DNA of 64,000 nt, taken from the NCBI GenBank assembly GCA_022376465.1, contig JACDTU010000018.1:372001-436000 (forward strand), written 5' to 3'. Below the pieces are notes generated by a model. That model saw only the letters and a program-made list of their open reading frames with translations, did not search any database and had not been told where the DNA came from. The position numbers and the translations under genes were made by a program. This DNA is from Cubamyces lactineus (lineage: Eukaryota > Basidiomycota > Agaricomycetes > Polyporales > Polyporaceae). Of this stretch, positions 31,123 to 42,612 are shown one piece after another; position 1 is the first letter of the stretch; every line of letters begins with the position of its first letter.

Positions 31123-32829
31123 ATGGCCGACAATTCTGACCAAGAGTTCATTGAAGAAGTTATCTCGGACGTATACTACTTGTGAGTATCCTGACTTCAC
31201 TATAGCATAGCTCTCGTTGATTTCTCTCCTAGCACGGTGGACAATATCTGCGAGGTCGCAGGTGTTGGTCAGTCAGTACCAATGCGTAGATGTCTCTCCA
31301 TTGACGGCTCTCTAGCTCTTCTTGCCTACGACTATCTGCTCACTTTCTCAGGGGAGATTCAGTTTGTATGGAGCCGTAAATTCTCCGGAGCAACCGTGGT
31401 GTTCGTCCTGAACCGATACGTCACACTATTCAGCAAGATCGTCCTCCCCATCAGCACGTTCTGGTGGCCGAACCAGACAGATCAGGTACGTAGAACAGCT
31501 GATCACCGTCACGGATCGCTCTGACACATAATCCCAGAGGTCGGTAGTCCACAGTGGGCTTTCCTACGCTGCGATAACTGAGTATGATATGCAGTTGCGC
31601 CGCGCCAGTCCTCCTGACCGAGATTTTCACTGTAGCGGTTGCCTTCGTCGTTGCAGGTATGGTCTTAATCAGTACTCCAAGCGAGTAGCTAATGTCACAT
31701 AAATAGCCTTCTCCGCTTTGCGAGTATACGCGGTCTGGAACAAAGACTGGAGAATCTTCGTGCTCGTGTTCGCAGTAGCTATAGTCGTCCCGGTCACCAA
31801 CATGGTAAGAGTTCAATCCGCTTCGAAGTTGCTTATAGCTGAACGCGCCCAGTATCAATATATCCAGTCTATCCCTGCCGCGCTACCATGGCCCATCTAC
31901 GGGTGTGGAGAAGGAAGCTATCTTGACGCAACGCAGTGGTGGCGGTATGTTCTATTAATATGTCTTTGCGTAGGGTCCCCGGTGCTCATTGTTTCTTGTC
32001 TAGACGTAAGTACCGTTTGCTTTTGCGGCATATTTCGCTCATCAAGATGGGCTTGACATAGTCTCGATTGTAACGCACACCTGTGCCATCGGAGCCGATC
32101 TCCTCGTGATTGTACTCACGTGGATCAAAACGTATCAAATGAAGAAGGAAGCGAGCGTACTAGGATCCGGTGCAGCCTTTTCGAGCCTCATACTGCGCGA
32201 CGGTACGCTTGATTATTCAATGGTGGACATCGCTATGCTGATTGCTCTCATACTCCTGACAGGCACACTCTACTTTGGGTAGTTACATCCCGTCGTTGTC
32301 TACCATACGCCGTTCTGAAATCTCGACAAGCACTATGCTCGTGTTGAACGTGACCCATCTGATCGTGCTTCAGAGTAGCGACGTACGTGCTTTCCGCTGA
32401 GGAAGGAAATCATCTATACTGACAATGACACAGACTTTGGACCCCCTACCGATCTTCGTTGACGTGTGAGTCAGCACACGCTGTCTCTACCTATCTACTG
32501 ACGCAGCAACAACTAGTTTCACAAGCATCCTCATTTCTCGCTTCATGCTTAACCTCCGTGAAGTAGCAGGACGAGGAAGCGACGATCTTTCAACCGCCTC
32601 GAGGTTCCAAGGAACTTCGCGATTTTCATCTGTTCGCTTCGCGGCTGACATTGTTGGTGACATGGGCGCACCCCTGGAACATCGGGGCTTGGCCGACCCC
32701 GCCTCCGTAGATCCCGATGACGTTTCGGAGTCACCGTTGACAGACATCTCGTCTACTGAAGACCAAACGCAGCCGACCGAGGATTCGTTGTCGATTGTGA
32801 CTAGGCATAACACGCCGCCGACGCCGTAG
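31123..32829 (+). CDS. DUF6533 seven-helix membrane protein (tandem copy 1) with two 2-nt exons
   Basis: Predicted seven-helix membrane protein of the basidiomycete DUF6533 family (function unknown). The signature is LLAYDYLLTFSGEIQFVW; later landmarks are FSALRVYAVWNKDW, LLVIVLTWIKTYQMKK, RDGTLYFG, TMLVLNVTHLIVL and SILISRFMLNLREVAG, followed by a polar Ser/Asp/Glu tail. Splicing was worked out by frame: exons end at 31181 and 31485 and so on, with introns of about 47-60 nt. Two joins cannot keep the conserved frame unless 2-nt exons are used: AG at 31538-31539 (between 52- and 55-nt introns) and AC at 32004-32005 (between 59- and 56-nt introns). The AG exon gives S before CAAPVLLTEIF, and the AC exon completes R and L before SIVTHTCAIGAD. 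No signal peptide is seen; the first helix follows about 30 polar residues. Confidence 0.85.
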
Positions 32830-33685
32830 GTCAACTATACGCATCACTATCTGAATTGGCTAATAGTGGGCGATTTTCAGTATCTCCTACGCATGAGCAC
32901 ATATCCTTGTTTGATACAGCCTCCATACCTCCTCAAGTTCGCCTCTGAATACCCACGTCTCGCGAAGCCCGTCTAGCCGCCGTGTCGCACGCTCATTGCA
33001 ACTTCTCAAAATTCCGTACGAAATACTACGATATCGTTGTTAAACCTTCCGGGCTGTATCGGTCTTGATGGCTCTTCAGCACTGGCCTCATTGATGCTGT
33101 CGTTATCTTGCCTCCCCGTCGCAACTCATGGGAAGATAGCGGCCCAACGCTCCGCGTCAAGCGCCCTCGGTAGCAGTCAGTCTCTCTTCTCGCGCCCGTT
33201 GGTGTTCATAATTCCCAGGGATCATTGCCTGCAGCCTCATATCTCGTCCCGAAGCGCAGCACTCTTGATGCCATCATCGTTTCGTGACAAGGCCTCCTCA
33301 AGAACAACCACTAGATGATTGCAGCTCGCCCTGGAACGTACACGGCCTTGGTGGTGGCTAGATGTTCGCGACTTCGGCGGCTGTGCACGCAAACTTCGGA
33401 CGAGACGCGTTTGCGGCGTTGCGTTGCGTGTTAGTTCCGCTCCACTTCATGTCGATTGACGCTAGGAACTTCATTGAACTCCGCCAAAATCAAAGCAGCT
33501 GTTCACCACTGCCGCCTCGGGAAGATCGTCCCTGCTCGCTTCATCGCTTTCTAAACATGCGATCTTTGCTAGACCTCTCATGGGCGCTCAGCCTGCTCTG
33601 ACTCTTCAGTGGAGGCTCTATATAGGCCCGCCTAACTCATCAGAGCAGATATGCAAACGCACCGGCCCCCACAGAGCCTTGAACA
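32830..33685. other. Intergenic interval between the DUF6533 tandem copies
   Basis: About 850 bp. A 93-codon frame at 33037-33318 is Ser-rich and featureless. The 3' side is the promoter of copy 2. I saw no obvious trace of a third copy. Confidence 0.5.
33619..33624 (+). promoter_or_regulatory. TATA box of DUF6533 gene 2
   Basis: TATATA in GCTCTATATAGG lies 67 bp before the ATG at 33686, matching the spacing in copy 1. Confidence 0.55.
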
Positions 33686-35426
33686 ATGTCCAACGATCAA
33701 GCCAATCAGCAATTGGTGACGGCCCTCGACCTTTTGTGAGTCCTAATGCCTCCTACTGGTTATTTCTCTGACCCAATCTCTAGTACGACGAGTAATATCT
33801 GCGAGGTTGTCGGAACTGGTGAATCCAGACCCGAGGCCGAGGCACGCAAATACTGAGTCTTGTGCAGCTTTACTAGCGTACGACCACCTTCTTACCCTAT
33901 CTGGGGAGATCCAGTTCGTCTGGGGTCGAAAATTCTCGGGCGCGACAGTCGTCTTCGTGCTGAATCGCTATGTGACGCTGTTCGGCAAGATTATCCTTCC
34001 TATCAGCACCTTTTGGTGGCCCAATCAGACAGACCATGTACGACATCTCCGCCCTTTATCACGAAGTCTAGCATTCTAATACCAGTCTCTAGAGGTACCA
34101 GCGCCGCAACTCCTTGTTACGAGCCGCATGCTGACATCCTCGAAGTTGCAGGGCGCCGATCATACTAACCGAGATGTTCTCGGTGGTGGTCTATTTCATA
34201 GTAGCGAGTACGTGAGCCAATTCATTCTCTGACTCCATCGTCACGCTGATAGTTGATCAGTATTCTCAACGTTGCGCGTGTACGCCATTTGGAACAAAGA
34301 CTGGAGGCCCGCACTTCTCGTGTTGCTCGTAGGGCTGTGTATCCCCGTGGCCAATATGGTATGTTCACACAGTGACGTTGATCGCAGAGAGTAACTCACG
34401 TCTATCAGTATCATTATATTCCTTCCGTCCCCGGGGCGTTTGCCTGGCCATTATACGGGTGCGGGGAGTCAACGCCATTATCTGACGTACAGCTGGCCAA
34501 GTACGTCGCCATCTCACACTATAGAAGATGTTGACTGAACTGGGCACGTCCCTTCTAGACGTGAGTATAGCTTGATCACGCACATGAGGGAGGGCACTCA
34601 CAGCGATCATTGTCGCAGTCGCAATAGCCATCCACAGCTGCGCAATCGCTACAGACCTCTTGGTCCTCATCTTGACCTGGGTCAAGACATACCACATCAA
34701 AAAGTTGGCGAGCATCTTGGAAACAGAGGCATCATTCGCCACGCTGATATTACGGGATGGTATGCTCACAATTCTCGACCGTCAGCTGGGTAACAGCTCA
34801 CAAACCGGCTTGCCCTCAGGTAGCCTATACCTTGGGTAACAATTCTGTGTCTACATATCGCCGACAAATTGGCTAATGCGAAGATCACGCAGCGCAATGC
34901 TCGTCTTAAATGTCATAGACTTGGTCATATTGCGAAGCGATGTGGTGAGTTAGGTCAATATATAGCTGGAATTCAGGATTTATTCTGGTTCTTCGTCTCC
35001 AGCTCTTTGACCCCCTACCTGTGTTCATCGACGTGTACGCACCACATTCCCATTCTCACCTGCGCGTTGGACCGTAGTATATTAACTTGATATCCTCTAC
35101 GCAGCTTCACATGCATCCTGATCTCTCGTTTTATGCTGAACCTTCGGCAAATAGCAGGGAGAGGGAACGATCTGCCGTCGGCCTCCCAATTGCAGGCCAC
35201 TTCCCGATTCTCGTCCGTCTGGTTCTCTCCTGACATTATAGGAGATCTAGGAGCTTCTCTGAGTTACGCGGGGTTTGGGGGAGGGCTGGACGAGGGTTTC
35301 CCTGGGGAAGAGGTGGGCGCCTCATCCTGTGACACGACCGACCTTTCGGATTCCGTCGAAGGTCGTCCATGCTCCAGATCCGTGATGATAGAGCCTGTGG
35401 GGCATGGGCCCTCAACAGGAGCTTGA
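33686..35426 (+). CDS. DUF6533 seven-helix membrane protein (tandem copy 2) with two 2-nt exons
   Basis: Paralog of the preceding gene with the same exon plan. Signatures are LLAYDHLLTLSGEIQFVW, RYVTLFGKIILPISTFWW, FSTLRVYAIWNKDWRP, LLVLILTWVKTYHIKK, RDGSLYLG, AMLVLNVIDLVIL and CILISRFMLNLRQIAG, then a polar tail. As in copy 1, frame is kept only if AG at 34093-34094 (introns 34038-34092 and 34095-34145) and AC at 34559-34560 (introns 34501-34558 and 34561-34618) are used as exons. The AC exon yields K and L before AIAIHSCAIATD, aligning residue for residue with copy 1. The copies diverge most near the N-terminus and in the tail. Function unknown; the conserved frame argues for a working gene. 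Confidence 0.83.
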
Positions 35427-35738
35427 CATGCATATGCGACAGACAGCCGACAAGGCTCTGGCAGTAACAGCCTGGGTCGTATTGACTGAGTAGTTTACTA
35501 ATTTTTGTATAATAGTACATATCGGGCCATAATACGAGGTATTGCCACGGCTGATTACTTCGTTTACACTGGCATAAGTATCCGTTTCTAGTGTGTGTTA
35601 CTCCAGTCTATAGGTGTATCATCGATCAACGCGTCTCCGCTTACCACTATATATCCACTACGTTGAGCTAGTACTTGCTCTCAACCTCCATGACCACTAT
35701 ATCTAGCTTCCTCTCTGCACGATAGATCGATCCACAAG

Positions 35739-36494
35739 ATGCACAGGTTGGGAGGCGTCGGAATCGCGGCTTTCGACCGCCAGCAGCAATCTCAACGTTC
35801 ATTCGCCGAGCTTTCCAACGAGATCTCCCAAGCGCAAGTCGACCTCCTCCATGCGCAGTTGGCCCAGTTTCGCAGCGCTCTCGCCCACTACGCTTCTACC
35901 CATCGAGATCGTATCCGTAAAGAACCCTCATTCCGGCATGCCTTCCAACAGATGTGTACCACGATTGGCGTAGACCCGCTCGCTGGACCGCGCAAGGGCG
36001 GCTGGTGGGCCGAAATGCTCGGACTGGGCGATTGGCAGTATGAGCTCGGCGTCCAAATCGTCGATGTCTGCGTCAGCACTCGCGAGAGGAACGGAGGCCT
36101 CATAGAGATAGGGGAACTCATCCGGTTGGTGAGCAAGCTCAGAGGCGTGGGCGGGGACGTGATAACGGAGGACGATGTGATGAGGAGCATCAAGACCCTC
36201 AAACCGCTCAACGCTGGCTACGAGGTCATTGACGTTGGTGGCGGCAAGAAGATGGTGAGGAGTGTGCCTAAGGAGCTAGACGCAGACCAGGCTGTCGTTC
36301 TTGCCATCGCACAAGAAGATGGAGGTCGCGTCTCGGAGTCTGCGCTCATGACCCGCCGGGGATGGACGACAGAAAGGGCTCGTGCTGCTCTGGCCAACAT
36401 GTTGCTACGTGACGGCCTCTGCTGGTTGGATGAACAAGACGAGTTCTTTGGGATATCATATTGGGTACCATCGGCCATGCGGTGGGATGAGTAG
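35739..36494 (+). CDS. SNF8: ESCRT-II subunit SNF8/Vps22, 251 aa
   Basis: Intronless frame of the usual family length (yeast and human proteins are about 230-260 aa). SNF8 is one of three proteins of the ESCRT-II complex, which sorts ubiquitinated cargo into multivesicular endosomes. Recognisable segments are MHRLGGVGIAAFDRQ, the coiled region around FRSALAHYASTHRDRIRKEP, CTTIGVDPLAGPRKGGWW, LGDWQYELGVQIVDVCVSTR, RNGGLIEIGELI and the second winged helix (GWTTERARAALANMLLRDGL, CWLDEQDEFFGISYWVPS). The start at 35739 begins the conserved MHRLGGVG motif directly. It lies 310 bp after the DUF6533 pair and is not functionally linked to its neighbours. Confidence 0.96.
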   Translation: MHRLGGVGIAAFDRQQQSQRSFAELSNEISQAQVDLLHAQLAQFRSALAHYASTHRDRIRKEPSFRHAFQQMCTTIGVDPLAGPRKGGWWAEMLGLGDWQYELGVQIVDVCVSTRERNGGLIEIGELIRLVSKLRGVGGDVITEDDVMRSIKTLKPLNAGYEVIDVGGGKKMVRSVPKELDADQAVVLAIAQEDGGRVSESALMTRRGWTTERARAALANMLLRDGLCWLDEQDEFFGISYWVPSAMRWDE

Positions 36495-36967
36495 GTGCGT
36501 GAGCCGAGAAGACTACTACCATCCTGTGGCACGCTGACCTAACCGCACTTGCAGATTGCGGACGTACAATCAGTCAATCTGCATACTATGTTTCGATATC
36601 CCTCTGCATCTTTCTCGCAGCAGTGTGATAGGATCCGGGTACCTACCGGACCAGCGGCACTGACGAGGTATCCCGTGTAGAGATCCACATGGCGGAGCGA
36701 ATTGCCCATGCCCGTTGTATGTAAAACCGTCGTATCTATGGACGTGGCGTGATCGCAGCTGGAGCTCTCTGCATGCTGATGCCCGCAATAGCAGCGCAGC
36801 GTCTGCAAATCCTCGTGGAGGATGACAAGATGTGCACCATCATGCAGGGCCGTTATCCCACCTTACCCGATAGCATAGCCTCAGTCAGGGCTATATCATA
36901 TCGACCTTGCAAGATTCGTCTGTTGATACAACCCCAGTAATTTGTACGCCTGGTAGCAGACGAAGAA
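36495..36967. other. Interval between SNF8 and the AMP-binding gene
   Basis: About 470 bp. Minus-strand frames at 36539-36808 show no domain. It serves as the terminator side of SNF8 and the promoter of the next gene. Confidence 0.5.
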
Positions 36968-39058
36968 ATGGCCCACTTCATGAACTTCGTGGTCGATCGC
37001 CTCCGGCGTCATACTTCACAGCCGTTCATGCGACCATACGAAGGACAAGGTAACATGTACGGATGGGGACTAATCACCTATGAAGATGTCCTCAATGCCC
37101 TGGCGGCTTCGACCGAGTACTGGACCAGGACCCTCGCCTCCGAGGGACGCAAGCAGGGTGAGACAGTTGGGATGTGGTACGTTCAACTACGTTGGGCCCC
37201 TTCAGGCAGGAGAAGTTCGCTATGAATTGATTTTTACTTAGGCTGCAGGGTTCGCACTGGAGTGATCTTGTACACATCTATGCGGTCGCTGCGGCTGGTT
37301 TCATCCCCGAGGTGTTTGGTACTCCCTTCACGGCCACGTTCGTTCAGGATCTCTTGGATGCCCACAGCGCCCGCATCCTAATCTATCATGACGCCTTCGA
37401 AACGCTGCTGCCCCAGGTCGAATGGCGACAGAAGACTACAAAACTTCCGAAGTTCACTGAATTATCTTCCGCAGGTGCACAACTCGGCACCTTTCGAGAA
37501 GTTCGTGCAGATGATGTCGCAGTGATCTTTCACACGAGCGGAACAACTGGCGGCCGGCCCAAACCTATTCCGCAGACGCACAAGTGGCTTGTCTCGGAGG
37601 GCGAGGTCACCTGGAAGTGCGTGATACAGAGGCATCCCGAAGGACAGCAGCATGTCTTCAACAACATCGGAAGCTTCGCATCCATCGGCGCTGCCTCGTG
37701 TATGTTGCTCCTACCACTTCTTCCCGCTCGACATCATGGTTCTAATGGTCTCCAGGTGTCACGTTCATGGCTTGGTCGGGCGCATGCCTCACACAGAGCG
37801 CCGGCCGGGAGATCACCGCAGAGGAGTTCCTAGCCATGGTACAGCAGTGTGGATTGAACTTCCTCCTGCAGTACGCCCCTTGGCTTGCGAAGCTTCTCGC
37901 CATCGCCCGACAGCGACCTGAGATCTTGGATGCTCTCCGAGGGCTGCGACAGATTGCGTACACGGGCGCCGCACTTAACCCCGCGGACGAACGCTGGGCC
38001 TTAGAACAAGGGATCCCGTTGACGGTATGTCATTTCCCTCGGGTCGTCATCTCGATGTTAACTCTGCCTTCATAACACAGCCCATGTATGCCAATACTGA
38101 ATGTGGTGAGCCGCTACGTGGATTACATGTGTCAGGCTAGGCTCACTTCTATCTAAGGACCGCTGATGGTCGCGAGCCTCGACTCGGGCGAGCCTTACCT
38201 GAGACTCGCCTCAGAAGTCAAGTGCAAGCTGATCCCCGTCGGTCTCGAAGACGGCAACAAGCCTACTCCCTCCACCGAGTCGCCACTCCAATTGTACGAG
38301 TTCTTCGTCTCCTCGGAGTCCAAGACATGTCCGCACCCATCGGTGTGTAACCGCCCTGACGGTCACGTTACCGGGGACCTCTTCGAAGAAGTCAAACCGG
38401 GCTGTTATGTCTTCCGTAAGGGGCTCTCTCACGCGACGTCTGGTCTGACGCTGCGTCGCTCACATGCCATGTAACAGGTGGAAGAAGCGACGATTGGATC
38501 CGGACAGGTGGTAACCCGGCGTTCTGCGACACCAAGTGAGATGGATGGTTTGAGTTCGAATTGCGCCCTTCTGACGAGGCTTCATCACGTCGCGCTCCAG
38601 GGCGATCGAGGAGAATGCCATGAAGACATGCGGAGACATCGTGCACAACTGCGTCGTAGTGGGCCATCAGCGCATCTGCCCCGTATTGGTCGTCGAACCA
38701 GAACCATCCGTCGACATCTCCACACCAGAAGCGGAGCTGATCTTCAAACAAACTATCGTAGAACGCACGGCACCCTTCAACGAGAGGTTGTTCGCCCATG
38801 AGCGAATCACCGCACCAGAATGCATTCTAGTCGTGCCAGGAGGCTCCCTTCCGCGAACATCGGTGAGCCCCATCAGTGCGAGCATAGCAGCCTTCGTCTG
38901 ACACATGGCTATAGGAAAAAGGGAACGTCAGGTATAGCTGTTGTTTTTTCTGCGAGATTACAAGCGACATGATTGCTGACGACAAGGGTTACAGGAGGAA
39001 AGCCACAGAAGAACATTTCCGCACCGCGATTGAGTATATCTACAAAGCGTTAGCTTGA
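36968..39058 (+). CDS. Stand-alone AMP-binding (adenylate-forming) enzyme
   Basis: Multi-exon gene for an acyl-/aryl-adenylating enzyme (ANL superfamily) that would activate a carboxylate with ATP. Visible motifs are VFHTSGTTGGRPKPIPQTHK (the A3 phosphate loop), MYANTECGP (the A5 motif), RSDDWIRTGGNPAFCDT (the A7/A8 region, with TGG in place of TGD) and LPRTSEKGNVRRKA near the end, which supplies the A10 lysine. The last part is typical of basidiomycete NRPS-like adenylation proteins. No thiolation, reductase or thioesterase domain follows; the frame ends shortly after A10 with AIEYIYKALA. Exon joins near the end give CDTKAIEENAMKTCGDIV and TSEKGNVRRK. The substrate is unknown. No clustered biosynthetic partner is adjacent. 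Confidence 0.85.
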
Positions 39059-39433
39059 ATCGTGTATCTACTGCCTACAAGTGTTGCTCGGGACTAGCCT
39101 TTCGAGGCGCGAAATCCGAGATATTGCTCAATGCCCGAGGACATACACTATCAACGCCAGTGCATGAAGATGCGGTGGATCGATGAGCTACTGCAGCGCG
39201 CTGTTTTACGCAGTGCCCGTAGTCTGCGGATGTAAGCGACGGCGCTCTGGCTGCAGTCATATCTCCGTAATACCGTACTTTCTCACTGACAGTGTGCTGC
39301 AGCGCTGCAGTAATGAGGCATCATCACGCAACAAGAATGCTCTTGACATGGTATAAGAGCGAGACTTGCATACGTTGTTCGACACCTCCCCTCGTACATT
39401 CCATAACGATTACCAACACCCATAGTCACTACC

Positions 39434-40375
39434 ATGCTTGTTGATCATAAAGGATCTCCTAGTAGTGCGCGCGCCGATTCCACTACTTCCAAAACCAAGC
39501 GCGGCACTCGGGCGAAAAACTCGAAGAAGAGCGAGACGTCGGTGGCGATCTCCAGGCCTCCTACAATGCCTCCCACGAAACAAGCTCAAGGAGCCGTGTC
39601 CAATAGAGCCGCCTGGTCACCCGAGGCCCCCGTCACGCTGCAGACGGCAGGTCGCTACCAGTCAGCTGCAATCATGCAGTTTCCTCTGGAAGCTATCAGT
39701 ATGGTCGGGAAAGGTGGGAAGTCGTTCGCTGGTCTACGTCCGTGGGCATCTAATTGACACAGGAGTAGTCGATAATAATGGCTCCGACGACTGGCTCGTC
39801 GTGCTCCGCGGCAATTGGATGCGACCAAACCTCAGATCGTTCATAGGCATCCCAAGAACAGGACACATCGGGCCGCGCATCGATGTGAACAGACGTGTGC
39901 GTCAGGCATCGCCGCAGCGCCTGCATGATGCTCAACACGGCGCTGACAACGGCCTGGGTGTCTTAGGCGCAGTCATTGTCATCGTAAGTTCCCGGATGTT
40001 ATCGTGTACTAAATCAACACCGCTGACTCACGTCGGTTCACGTTCCTTAGGTAACCATCCTCATCGGCGTATGGATGTGGGTGGGTGCGTCGACATCTGG
40101 GACCTTGCCTATCCTGTGGAATCTGTTGCGAGACTCCTGGTTCGCCGTAGTCGCACTCGTCCGGTGAGCAATTTCGACTTACGCATGCGACTGAGGACAC
40201 TCATACATATGCGTGCCTTGATAGTATGATGCGCAGCTTGATCGGCGTAGTGGTAACTGCAGTCAATACCATCCTACCCATCGCACTGTGGGTGATGGTC
40301 AACTGCACTCGTCTGCTTGTTGGTCTCTGGACAGCCTCTTTGAGTTCCATACAGAGGGTATATGATATAGAATAG
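39434..40375 (+). CDS. Hypothetical multi-pass membrane protein, 249 aa
   Basis: Four exons (39434-39698, 39763-39983, 40051-40163, 40225-40375) sum to 750 nt in frame, each with GT-AG introns. The N-terminal 80 residues are basic and Ser/Thr-rich (SKTKRGTRAKNSKKSETS), probably cytosolic and disordered. Three hydrophobic stretches follow: LGVLGAVIVIVVTILIGVWM, ILWNLLRDSWFAVVALV and LIGVVVTAVNTILPIALWVM, with a further CTRLLVGLWTASL near the end. No family was recognised. A TATA-like GGTATAAGAG lies about 85 bp upstream. The consistent intron phases argue for a real gene. Confidence 0.6.
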
Positions 40376-42578
40376 ACATCGGAGTGCTCACCCCGATCTA
40401 ATTACTGCTAGTTTTGTTGTCGAATATTATATGGCATCTTGTTGCAGCGCTTAGACATCTTCAACTAATAGTTGGACGAAAAGGTCGCAAAACCCACCAA
40501 GACCGCATAGAAACTGCATCAGTGGGGAGCGATGGCCCATCGGCCGACGAGCTTGGAGGATGCTATCATTAGATGACGATGAGCATGGAGCCTGACAGTT
40601 ACCTGTTACATCCCGGCCACGATTAGCAGGATGTGACTTACACTGGAACAAAGTTGTGCGTCCAGTACCTTCCAGCATGTCAGTACTACTGCGGCGACGT
40701 CATGAGCAATAAACTGGATCGTCCTTGCCTGCAGGTCGTTCACGTCAGATTCGGTGATTCGATGCCGGCAATTATCCTGAGCGATATGAGAGGATACCTA
40801 TGACGTCTGCCGCGATTCCGTCCATAGTCTCGACGGCGTTGTCAGTGGGGAGTACCAAGATTACCACTACATGAATATCGCGAATCAAGTTCGTGAGCGA
40901 GCCATCTCCATTTGAAGGCATAATGACCTCGACTTACTATGCAATATGCCGGGACGCCGCGGGACAACAAGAACAGACGTGCAACGAAGCTGTTAATGAT
41001 CAGTGCACCCAGTCATACAGCCCACGTTAGTCGCCGGAAACACGTTGCACGACACCGATCTGGCGTCCGTGATGGTCGTGCGACCATGTCGAGAGAACGC
41101 GCTCGGCATCTTGGGGAGCTCAAACTCTGTTCGCCTCGTCGACGCATGCGGCCGACAGTGGGCTTCTGGATCGGGGCTTCGTGAGCATCATGAATCCATG
41201 AACTCCTTCCTCTCGCGCTCACCACGTTTGGGACTTGGCCACAATGCGTCGAGTACAGCCGGTGGCTCTATACGTAAGTAGGGACGCGGTGTGGGGGATC
41301 AGATGACGATAGCGTGCCCGTGTCGGAGACACACTGCAATCATGCGATCGCGGATTTGTGAAGCCCGCTTCGCCAGGGCAGCCTTATGTGCGCGTAAGAC
41401 GAGCGTCGACGTCGAAATAGGCATATGGTTCCTGGGTCGGTCGAAGCGCGAGGGTGCGCGCCTGTGCGGATACGATGCGAAGGGATGGGGTTGGACGCGC
41501 TTGCTGGAGATGAAACGTCTCCGATTACACCCGTCCTCGCCTGCTGCGATGCGAGATGGGCGGAGAGACACATGCTGCAGCTATGCGAGTCGAATCTTGC
41601 AGGACGGGGAGTATCGCATTGCACATCGAAGGTGACAGTGAGCACCTGGAGCGGTGTAGAGCTCGGCGTCTTCCCAGGGTTCGGCGGCATTGCTGAGGAA
41701 CACGGATGACTGGTGGTCATTAGCCACAGATTGTGGTCCAGAGCGGAGGCCGAGACAGGCGCAGCGCTTTACTACGCTGCCCTGCGGCTGCGCAGACGCG
41801 GGGAGCGTTGGAACAGATGATCGTGCGAGAACTTGGAAGACGTCAGAGCCCGTGTGGGGGAATGCGGGGACACGGCTCGCCAGGGCTTCTGTGGGGATTC
41901 GTCCATCAGGCCGCTCCTGCACAGGCGACATGACGTGGACGGCGAACTCGAAGTGCGCAGGCGTGCAAGAACGTCTTGGGGACGCACCACGATGGAGTCA
42001 GCTGTGGCCGTGGTGGGCAGAGGGAAGGTGGAAATTCCCATAGCGAGTGGGTCGATATGAACTCGCATGGCCCGCAGCCGCGAGGTGATAATCTGGGAAG
42101 ACACGGTGAGCGAGTGCGAGGTGCCTGGCCACCTGCTGACTTACAGGGAGCGCACAGGCCGCGCGAGCGGTGGGTGCGTGTGGGCGTGTCGCGAGCGAGA
42201 AGATTCCGATCCGGAGACTCGCTGGGAACGGGCTATGCACTGCGAACGAGCACGCTGACTTCATGCCGAGCCCCGTTCATTCCCCATACAGTCCTTCTCT
42301 GCAACATGAATACCATGAATACCTCAATATATTTGGCACCCGTTCCGATTTCGGCCCCTACCCTATCATGAACGCAGGCAGGGTTCTGAGGCTGTGGATG
42401 AATCGCACAAGCCCCGGCCTTTGAGGCTGCCCATTCCGTGTATACGCCTCGTATTGGCGTAGTTGCTGGTAGGAGCAGATATATCGCACTAGCACAAAAA
42501 CGGTCAGAACAATTGAAGAGAGGTCGAAGTCAAACAGCTTTGGCTAGCTTTCATCAAATAGCAGGACAATAAACTGAG

Positions 42579-42594
42579 ACTTTTGATCAAAAGT
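42579..42594. promoter_or_regulatory. Perfect 16-bp palindrome
   Basis: ACTTTTGATCAAAAGT is fully self-complementary. It lies 313 bp upstream of the ATG at 42907 and 18 bp before a second palindrome. Possible dimeric transcription-factor site; inference only. Confidence 0.4.
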
Positions 42595-42612
42595 GATCAA
42601 GCCTCCGTAACT

